This document shows, one piece after another, positions 56,858-64,000 of a stretch of DNA of 64,000 nt. The position numbers were made by a program, and so were the translations under genes. The DNA is taken from the NCBI RefSeq assembly GCF_002776525.5, contig NC_045437.1, forward strand, positions 134,387,979-134,451,978. The letters are read 5' to 3'. Numbering within the stretch: the first letter of the stretch is position 1; each line of letters opens with the position of its first letter. This DNA comes from Piliocolobus tephrosceles (Eukaryota; Chordata; Mammalia; Primates; Cercopithecidae). The notes under the pieces were generated by a model. It was not told the origin of the DNA, did not search any database, and worked only from the letters and a program-made list of their open reading frames with translations.

Positions 56858-58464
56858 GGAATTTTCTGATTAATTAAGCATGCTAAAATTTCACTGATAA
56901 ATCACTTCCAGGATATTTATCAAGTATCCAAATGCATCACTATCAGGAGATTATAAGATTATTTCTTTTGGAAGAAACAGCCCCAAATATAGACCCTCAT
57001 GATGTCTCCTAATTTTCCCTTTCTTACAGAATAGTAATCTCTGGGAAAAGAGGAAAAATGGAGATGACTATTGTCTTTTTCTCCTTGGATCATTCCAAAG
57101 TTTCTTCTCATTCAATAATTTATATACCTGACAACTTCCTCAATCATCATGATTCATTTTGGAATGTATTAAAGCATAAAGTTTTGTTTTTGTTTTTAAC
57201 AGTTTTCTGAAGAAGAGAGACAGATGAAACTTAACTAGGGAATCCCAAACCTCTCTGGTGGCTGCTGATTACCTGCCAAGCACTCCTGCAGCTGAACTGT
57301 GAAAATGATTGGCTGTTCCCCACTGAGACCCAAGACCCACTGGTTGCATCCCACTGAGCTGTAATCCAGATTGACAGCTTGAATGTCTCTCTCTTTGAGC
57401 TTTACTTGTGACTTCTTGCCTTTAGCCGTGCACCTGTGTAGCCACTAAGCTCAGAAACAAAAGAGACATGACCCACATCTCAAAGTTTTGTTTCCCTTGT
57501 CCTCTCTTAAGGAAATAAGTAGTAGGTGGAAGGAAACCCTAGCAACAAAGAGAGAACTATATATGCAAAACAAATTATTGGGTGTATGCAATTAACATCC
57601 TACAAACCTGGAGGCTTAGGCTCAACCCAGCAACGTACGTAACATTCTGAACATAACTTAGAGTAATCCTAGAAACTGCAGAGATGTCACATAATGAATT
57701 AACAGATTGGCACTCCTTTTAATGCATCTACCTTTTTTGAGTTTGATATCAATAAATCCATCCTTTGGTGATCAATCACCCGTAAGTTAACAATAAAAAT
57801 CTATCATCTTGACTCGAGGAACTGGAATTACACTTTGATGTCTTCAATACTCCAACTCTGGAACCTTCAATTAAGTCATATGATTATCTCCTTTTCTCAT
57901 CTCTGTAAGATATAACTCTAATTATTATACTAGGAACCAGGTTATACTGAGTTATCATCCTGGATAACACGTACTCTGTAAAACCACGAGTTTTACACCA
58001 CTTCGCTCCCATCTATTACACTGAAATAAATGTCAGTATAGTCGCCTGATATCAGCTCCCATTTATTACATTGAAATAAATTCCCCTTTTGACATGTTTG
58101 CCTAATTCATAGGATTATTGCAAATATCGATGAACTTTTATTTTGTACATGCTATTTACATGGAAAGTATACAAATCATGTATATTTAAAGTGGTATTAT
58201 TTCTAGAAAATTTTCTCAGAAGTTAGTTTTATAAGATTTTAAGTTCTAAAGAAGTTAATAGCAGGTAACTACTCCCAATGAATTTCAGTTGGTGCAGAAG
58301 AAAATTCTTAGAGCTGGCATGGGTCCTTCTTTAAAATAGGGTACCTTGAAGTGGAAACTACCACCTTTTTCCTGCTCTAGCTTTATTCCTATTAAAAGGT
58401 ACATGTCACCTTCTAACATAATATACAACTTACTTAGTTAATTACAATTATTATTTTCTGTCTC
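56858..58464. other. No gene recognised
   Basis: Unclassified DNA. A 27-bp word (gctcccat-tattaca-tgaaataaat) occurs at 58005-58031 and 58055-58081 with two differences. Confidence 0.5.
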
Positions 58465-58590
58465 CTCTGTTAAAATACAATCTCCACAAGAGTAGATATT
58501 TTTGTCCATTTTATTCACTAATGTATGCCAAGCACCTGGAATTACGCCAGGTACATAGCAGGAATAATAGCAGATATTATTGATTTGGAG
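58465..58590 (+). mobile_element. LINE2 3' end fragment
   Basis: The run atctccacaagagtagatat, ttgtccattttattcac, atgccaagcacctggaatta, ccaggtacatagcagga follows the L2 3' terminus. Confidence 0.65.
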
Positions 58591-60062
58591 AAGTTTTTAT
58601 TTACCTTAAGTAGATGTCAATAAATTACATAGGGCAAAACTTAAAAGCCCCTCTTTGTTCTTCCTGCAAGCCCCTTATTATTATATTTCCTTCCAAACAA
58701 ATTAACAACTATTAACAGTTTGATAGACATTCTTCTGGGCAGATGCTTTTTTGGTGGTGGGGAATCTGTCTGAAATACATGGTAGATGGGTCACCAGTTC
58801 TTGAATTATTTAGTAAATATTTAGTAAGCACCAACTAGGTCCCAGCACACTTCAGATTATTTTCTTGATAAAGGTATTCTTTCTGGTTGAGCCTGAGTAT
58901 GGACTTACAACTTACTACTACTATTGGAGCAGATTTACATCATAATAAAAAACTTTCCAGATCCATGTGACCATTTAGATAGGTTCACTGAACTAGTCAG
59001 CCCATGGAATGCTGTACACACCCAATTCCACTCTAGGTAACAGAGTGCAATGAAATGCCCATACGTAGGTCTTTCAGAAACATTAAATAGGAAGCCAACA
59101 AGAGACAGGTTTATCCAGATTGCAGATCTGGATCTATGTTTGTCAACATCTTTCAAGGGAAACCTAGTTGCTACCCAATGAATATCCACTGAATAAATGA
59201 GAACGTGGTACCCTCTAATGCTTTACCCCAGTGATCCCAACCTCAGAATCAGTTGTCTTTAATTGTCACTCATTTACTTAATGTAGTGTTCAAAATAATT
59301 TTCTGTCATAAGGTGCTTTAATATGCCCTGTTCTCAATGACATGTTCTGTTTGTACATCAGCAACACCACAAAATACAATCTAACAGACTTTGAAAGTTC
59401 AATGCTTTATGTCTTTTTTTGGCCTCATTTATTTTCCTGATTTATTCTTGTCCTTTCATGCCCTTAGCCTCCTCTACTTTCTGTCTTTAAATATCTAATT
59501 GCCATGTGTTCTGTTGAACAAGCCTTTGGCCGAGGTCCACTGTTTTTAGTAATAGAGGCTCTCTCCCTTTATCACTCTTTTTACAAAAGAGATTTTCTTA
59601 ATTAAATGATCTTTATACTCATCATTTCCTAACTCTCATTTCATATCTGCTTTGTTAGATGATCACTAAGGTCCCCATCGAGTTCTAAAATTCCATGACA
59701 TTTGTGCATGACAAATACTAAGGAGATCATAGAATTATCAGTTTTCACTAATTTTTTTCTGGCATTACAGTCTGCTTTTTCATTTCAGTGACATTTTGCC
59801 ATCAATTTGCCTTTAGATTTTCCTCACAGAATCATTTTCAACCACCAGAGGTTTTCAGCCTCCAAAAAGCAGAACATCTGTGTCACTGGCACGTACTCTC
59901 CATAGCTCCATTAATGGCAGGCACCGAAAGAGGTAACGTGTTAGGTTTGTTGGATGTTGAAGGAGGCAAAGAGAAAGAAGTTATAACCCTCTTCTTCCTG
60001 ACTGAACCCATGGTGGTGTAGAACCAAGGGAAAGCTCCCCCTGGCCCTCTGAGGATTCACAG
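58591..60062. other. No gene recognised
   Basis: Unclassified DNA up to the L1PA target site. A minor antisense L2-like scrap lies at 58800-58855. Open frames of 60 to 84 codons show no domain. Confidence 0.5.
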
Positions 60063-60271
60063 AAAAAATCAACCCCTGAGGGGCGGAGCAAGATGGCCGA
60101 ATAGGAACAGCTCCAGTCTCCATCTCCCAGCGCGAGCGACACAGAAGACCGGTGATTTCTGCATTTTCAACTGAGGTACTGGGGTCATCTCACTCGGGAG
60201 TGCCGGACAACCTGTGCGGGTCAGCTGCTGCAGCCTGACCAGCGAGAGCTGAAGCAGGGCGAGGCATCGCC

Positions 60272-60577
60272 TCACCTGGGAAGCACGAGGGAGAAGGGAG
60301 TCCCTTTTCCTAGCCAGGGGAACTGAGACACACAACACCTGGAAAATCGGGTAACTCCCACCCCAATACTGCGCTGTAACACCGGCACACCGGAGATTAT
60401 ATCCCACACCTGGCCAGGAGGGTCCCACGCCCACGGAGCCTCCCTCTTTGCTAACACAGCAGTCTGCGGCAATCTAACCTCAAGGCAGCAGCGAGGCTGG
60501 GGGAGGGGCGCCCGCCATCGCTGAGGCTTAAGTAGGTAAATAAAGCCGCTGGGAAGCTCGAACTGGGTGGAGCTCAC
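60272..60577 (-). other. Antisense 101-codon open frame at the ORF0 position
   Basis: Primate L1 5' UTRs carry an antisense promoter and a described short antisense frame, ORF0. A minus-strand ATG at 60577 opens 101 codons (MSSTQFELPSGF start) across the expected interval of the 5' UTR. It is longer than the roughly 70-codon ORF0 described for human L1s. Whether it is transcribed cannot be judged here. Confidence 0.45.
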
Positions 60578-60830
60578 AGCAGCTCAAGGAAACCTGCCTG
60601 TCTCTGTAGACTCCGCATCTGGGGACAGGGCTCAGCTAAAGGAGCAGAAGCCTGTCCAGACGCGAACGACTCTGTCTGACAGCTTTGAAGAGAGCAGTGG
60701 ATCTCCCAACACGGAGGTTGAGATCTGAGAAGGGGCAGTCTGCCTGCTCAAGTGGGTCCCTGACCCCTGAGTAGCCTAACTGGGAGACATCCCCCACTAG
60801 GGGCAGTCTGACACCCCACACCTCACAGGG

Positions 60831-60962
60831 TGGAGTACACCCCTGAGAGGAAGCTTCCAAAGCAAGAATCAGACAGGTGCACTCGCTGTTCAGCAATATT
60901 CTATCTTCTGCAACCTCTGCTGCTGATACCCAGGCAAACAGGGTCTGGAGTGGACCTCAAGC
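60831..60962 (+). promoter_or_regulatory. 5' UTR segment missing from the youngest human L1s
   Basis: Between cacctcacagggtgg and ctccaacagacct this copy has about 130 bp (gaggaagcttccaaagc ... tgatacccaggcaaacag) that L1HS lacks. Size and place match the 129-bp segment lost in L1PA3, whose loss is reported to allow escape from the KRAB zinc-finger repressor ZNF93. Borders are approximate. Confidence 0.6.
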
Positions 60963-61094
60963 AATCTCCAACAGACCTATAGCTGAGGGTCCTGACTGTC
61001 AGAAGGAAAACTATCAAACAGGAAGGACACCTATATCAAAACCCCATCAGTACGTCACCATCATCAAAGACCAGAGACGGATAAAACCACAAAG

Positions 61095-62111
61095 ATGGGG
61101 AAAAAGCAGGGCAGAAAAGCTGGAAATTCAAAAAATAAGAGCGCATCTCCTCCTGCAAAGGAGCACAGCCCATCGCCAGCAACGGATCAAAGCTGGTCAC
61201 AGAATGATTTTGATGAGATGAGAGAAGAAGGCTTCAGTCCATCAAACCTCTCAGAGCTAAAGGAGGAATTACGTACCCAGTGCAAAGAAACTAAAAATCT
61301 TGAAAAAAGAGTGGAAGAATTGACAGCTAGACTAATTAATGCAGAGAAGGTCATAAACGAAATGACAGAGATGAAAACCATGACACGAGAAATACGTGAC
61401 AAATGCACAAGCTTCAGTAACCGACTCGATCAACTGGAAGAAAGAGTATCAGCGATGGAGGATCAAATGAATGAAATGAAGCAAGAAGAGAAACCAAAAG
61501 AAAAAAGAAGAAAAAGAAATGAACAAAGCCTGCAAGAAGTATGGGATTATGTAAAAAGACCAAATCTACATCTGATTGGGGTGCCTGAAAGTGAGGGGGA
61601 AAATGGAACCAAATTGGAAAACACTCTACAGGATATCATCCAGGAGAACTTCCCCAACCTAGCAGGGCAGACCAACATTCAAATTCAGGAAATACAGAGA
61701 ATGCCACAAAGATACTCCTCCAGAAGAGCAACTCCAAGACACATAATTGCCAGATTCACCAAAGTTGAAATGAAGGAAAAAATCTTAAGGGCAGCCAGAG
61801 AGAAAGGTCGGGTTACCCACAAAGGGAAGCCCATCAGACTGACAGCAGATCTCTCGGCAGAAACTCTACAAGCCAGAAGAGAGTGGGGGCCAATATTCAA
61901 CGTTCTTAAAGAAAAGAATTTTAAACCCAGAATTTCATATCCAGCCAAACTAAGTTTCATAAGTGAAGGAGAAATAAAATTCTTTACAGATAAGCAAATG
62001 CTTAGAGATTTTGTCACCACCAGGCCTGCCTTACAAGGGACCCTGAAGGAAGCCCTAAACATGGAAAGGAACAACCGGTACCAGCCATTGCAAAAACATG
62101 CCAAAATGTAA
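61095..62111 (+). CDS. L1-ORF1: LINE-1 ORF1p, intact, 338 aa
   Basis: ORF1p forms trimers that bind L1 RNA in cis and act as a nucleic-acid chaperone in cytoplasmic particles. The frame is full length at 338 aa, the same as human ORF1p, with no stop or frameshift. Domains in order: basic Ser/Pro-rich N-terminus (1-50), coiled coil (about 51-150), RRM (about 157-252) and C-terminal domain (about 264-323). Conserved residues are in their human positions: REKGRV at 235-240, the RNA-binding Arg pair at 261-262 and YPAKLS at 282-287. The coiled coil is markedly unlike that of L1HS (NLEKRVEELTARL at 68-80), while the RRM and CTD are close to it. The start is the first ATG of the frame (MGKKQ). ORF2 follows after 63 nt, the usual L1 spacing. 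Confidence 0.96.
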   Translation: MGKKQGRKAGNSKNKSASPPAKEHSPSPATDQSWSQNDFDEMREEGFSPSNLSELKEELRTQCKETKNLEKRVEELTARLINAEKVINEMTEMKTMTREIRDKCTSFSNRLDQLEERVSAMEDQMNEMKQEEKPKEKRRKRNEQSLQEVWDYVKRPNLHLIGVPESEGENGTKLENTLQDIIQENFPNLAGQTNIQIQEIQRMPQRYSSRRATPRHIIARFTKVEMKEKILRAAREKGRVTHKGKPIRLTADLSAETLQARREWGPIFNVLKEKNFKPRISYPAKLSFISEGEIKFFTDKQMLRDFVTTRPALQGTLKEALNMERNNRYQPLQKHAKM

Positions 62112-62174
62112 AGACCATCGAGCCTAGGAAGAAACTGCATCAACTAATGAGCAAAATAACCAGTTAATATCATA

Positions 62175-64000
62175 ATGACAGGATCAAGTTCACACATAAC
62201 AATATTAACCTTAAATGTAAATGGACTAAATGCTCCAATTAAAAGACACAGACTGGCAAACTGGATAAAGAGTCAAGACCCATCAGTCTGCTGTCTTCAG
62301 GAGACCCATCTCACATGCAGAGATATACATAGGCTCAAAATAAAGGGATGGAGGAAGATCTACCAAGCAAATGGAGAACAAACAAAAGCAGGAGTTGCAA
62401 TCCTAGTCTCTGATAAAACAGACTTTAAACCATCAAAGATCAAAAGAGACAAAGAAGGCCATTACATAATGGTAAAGGGATCAATTCAACAGGAAGAGCT
62501 AACTATCCTAAATATATATGCACCCATTACAGGAGCACCCAGATTCATAAAGCAAGTCCTTAGAGACTTACAAAGAGACTTAGACTCCCATACAATAATA
62601 ATGGGAGACTTCAACACTCCACTGTCAACATTAGACAGATCAACGAGACAGAAAGTTAACAAGGATATCCAGGAATTGAACTCATCTCTGCACCAAGTGG
62701 ACCTAATAGACATCTATAGAACTCTCCACCCCAAGTCAACAGAATATACATTCTTCTCAGCACCACATCACACTTATTCCAAAATTGACCATATAATTGG
62801 AAGTAAAGCACTCCTCAGCAAATGTACAAGAACAGAAGTTATAACAAACTGTCTCTCTGACCACAGTGCAATCAAACTAGAACTCAGGACTAAGAAACTC
62901 AATCAAAACCGCTCAACTACATGGAAACTGAACAACCTGCTCCTGAATGACTACTGGGTACATAACGAAATGAAAGCAGAAATAAAGATGTTCTTTGAAA
63001 CCAATGAGAACAAAGATACAACATACCAGAATCTCTGGGACACATTTAAAGCAGTGTGTAGAGGGAAATTTATAGCACTAAGTGCCCACAAGAGAAAGCA
63101 GGAAAGATCTAAAATTGACACTCTAACATCACAATTAAAAGAACTAGAGAGGCAAGAGCAAACACATTCAAAAGCTAGCAGAAGGCAAGAAATAACTAAG
63201 ATCAGTGCAGAACTGAAGGAGATAGAGACACAAAAAACCCTCCAAAAAATCAATGAATCCAGGAGTTGGTTTTTTGAAAAGATCAACAAAATTGACAGAC
63301 TGCTAGCAAGGCTAATAAAGAAGAAAAGAGAGAGGAATCAAATAGATGCAATAAAAAATGATAAAGGGGATATCACCACCGACCCCACAGAAATACAAAC
63401 TACCATCAGAGAATACTATAAACACCTCTACGCAAATAAACTAGAAAATCTAGGAGAAATGGATAATTTCCTGGACACGTACACTCTTCCAAGACTAAAC
63501 CAGGAAGAAGTTGAATCCCTGAATAGACAAATAGCAGCCTCTGAAATTGAGGCAACAATTAATAGCTTACCCACCAAAAAAAGCCCAGGACCAGATGGAT
63601 TCACAGCTGAATTCTACCAGAGGTACAAGGAGGAGCTGGTACCATTCCTTCTGAAACTATTCCAATCAATAGAAACAGAGGGAATCCTCCCTAACTCATT
63701 TTATGAGGCCAACATCATCCTGATACCAAAGCCTGGCAGAGACACAACAAAAAAAGAGAATTTTAGACCAATCTCCCTGATGAACATTGATGCAAAAATC
63801 CTCAATAAAATACTGGCAAACCGGATTCAGCAGCACATCAAAAAGCTTATCCACCATGATCAAGTGGGCTTTATCCCTGGGATGCAAGGCTGGTTCAACA
63901 TGCGCAAATCAATAAACGTAATCCAGCATATAAACAGAACCAAAGACAAGAACCACATGATTATCTCAATAGATGCAGAAAAGGCTTTTGACAAAATTCA
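62175..64000 (+). CDS. L1-ORF2: LINE-1 ORF2p, 5' 608 codons, open to window edge
   Basis: ORF2p is the endonuclease and reverse transcriptase that performs target-primed reverse transcription. I read 608 codons without a stop, partial only because the window ends. Endonuclease residues are all present at canonical numbers: Asn14 (LNVNG), Glu43 (QETH), Asp145 and Asn147 (GDFN), Asp205 (KIDH), and Asp229 and His230 (SDHS). The RT region follows with SPGPDGFTAEF, IPKPGRD, DQVGFIPGMQGW and motif A (SIDAEKAFD) with its aspartate at 600, as in human ORF2p, so there is no net indel. The FADD motif, C-terminal Cys-rich domain and stop lie outside the window. ORF2 is normally translated at low level by reinitiation after ORF1. 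Confidence 0.95.
   Translation, partial: MTGSSSHITILTLNVNGLNAPIKRHRLANWIKSQDPSVCCLQETHLTCRDIHRLKIKGWRKIYQANGEQTKAGVAILVSDKTDFKPSKIKRDKEGHYIMVKGSIQQEELTILNIYAPITGAPRFIKQVLRDLQRDLDSHTIIMGDFNTPLSTLDRSTRQKVNKDIQELNSSLHQVDLIDIYRTLHPKSTEYTFFSAPHHTYSKIDHIIGSKALLSKCTRTEVITNCLSDHSAIKLELRTKKLNQNRSTTWKLNNLLLNDYWVHNEMKAEIKMFFETNENKDTTYQNLWDTFKAVCRGKFIALSAHKRKQERSKIDTLTSQLKELERQEQTHSKASRRQEITKISAELKEIETQKTLQKINESRSWFFEKINKIDRLLARLIKKKRERNQIDAIKNDKGDITTDPTEIQTTIREYYKHLYANKLENLGEMDNFLDTYTLPRLNQEEVESLNRQIAASEIEATINSLPTKKSPGPDGFTAEFYQRYKEELVPFLLKLFQSIETEGILPNSFYEANIILIPKPGRDTTKKENFRPISLMNIDAKILNKILANRIQQHIKKLIHHDQVGFIPGMQGWFNMRKSINVIQHINRTKDKNHMIISIDAEKAFDKI

Larger units (their letters stand above)
60080..61094 (+). 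promoter_or_regulatory. L1PA 5' UTR with internal promoter
   Basis: A CpG-containing internal RNA polymerase II promoter region. The YY1-site core aagatggcc is present at 60090-60098, about 11 bp from the element start, where YY1 directs accurate initiation in L1. Length is about 1,015 bp. Confidence 0.85.
60080..64000 (+). mobile_element. L1PA LINE-1, 5' part, both ORFs open to window edge
   Basis: The element starts with the primate L1 5' terminus (gggcggagcaagatggccg) after a likely TSD copy beginning aaaaaatcaacccct (60063-60079), which fits an L1 endonuclease site. It comprises a CpG-rich 5' UTR of about 1.0 kb, an intact ORF1 (61095-62111), a 63-nt spacer and ORF2 from 62175. A full element would extend about 2 to 2.5 kb beyond the window. 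The 5' UTR is longer than in L1HS, and the ORF1 coiled coil differs from L1HS. This points to an L1PA4-or-older type in human terms, or to a lineage-specific L1 in another catarrhine. Confidence 0.95.

Noticed and set aside
1..64000. Search for tRNA, rRNA, snRNA, 7SK or Y RNA copies, and mitochondrial insertions
   Set aside because: None of their characteristic sequences was seen by eye. A covariance-model scan would be needed to exclude decayed copies.

Overview
The window is nuclear DNA from a catarrhine primate, human or a close relative. The evidence is dense Alu elements (AluJ, AluS and AluY types), a primate L1PA element, an L1PB element, MADE1, a HERV-L type LTR, and older mammalian repeats (MIR, L2, MER5A, L1M). 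The species cannot be fixed. A run of 10 Ns inside a microsatellite (32283-32292) points to a draft assembly or an unresolved clone. The sequence is AT-rich and CpG-poor, typical of an intergenic region or a long intron. I found no complete host protein-coding gene and no tRNA, rRNA or CRISPR array.

Layout. 1-8350: mostly unclassified AT-rich DNA with short tandem duplications, an old L1M fragment set in a C-rich block (about 3640-5935), and L2 and hAT fossils. 8361-11397: a cluster of five Alus in both orientations. 13495-16583: an L1 fragment, an Alu right monomer and a further Alu. 17079-23260: a full-length but dead L1PB, split by a solo HERV-L type LTR and carrying a small templated insertion copied from DNA beyond its 3' end. 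23278-33058: unclassified DNA with MIRs, a MaLR LTR fragment, two Alus and an Alu-tail (TTCC/TTTC)n microsatellite. 33075-40438: a 7.4 kb antisense L1M with its long GC-rich 5' UTR and a nested DNA-transposon MITE. 40454-54684: MADE1, L1M fragments, MIRs and a FLAM-like monomer. 54685-56857: an AluJ, one candidate coding exon on the minus strand (55116-55279), a hAT fossil and an L1 3' end with a 5' inversion. 60080-64000: the first 3.9 kb of a sense-strand L1PA element that runs off the window.

The two most informative places are these. (1) The L1PA at the right edge has an intact 338-codon ORF1, and its ORF2 stays open for 608 codons to the edge with every visible endonuclease residue and the first RT aspartate at canonical spacing. 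It also keeps a 5' UTR segment that the youngest human L1s lack. (2) The 164-bp candidate exon has good splice sites, an open frame and retained CpGs, but I cannot assign it to a gene. Nearly everything else is explained by layers of transposon insertion and local duplication, many dated relative to each other by nesting and target-site duplications (TSDs).
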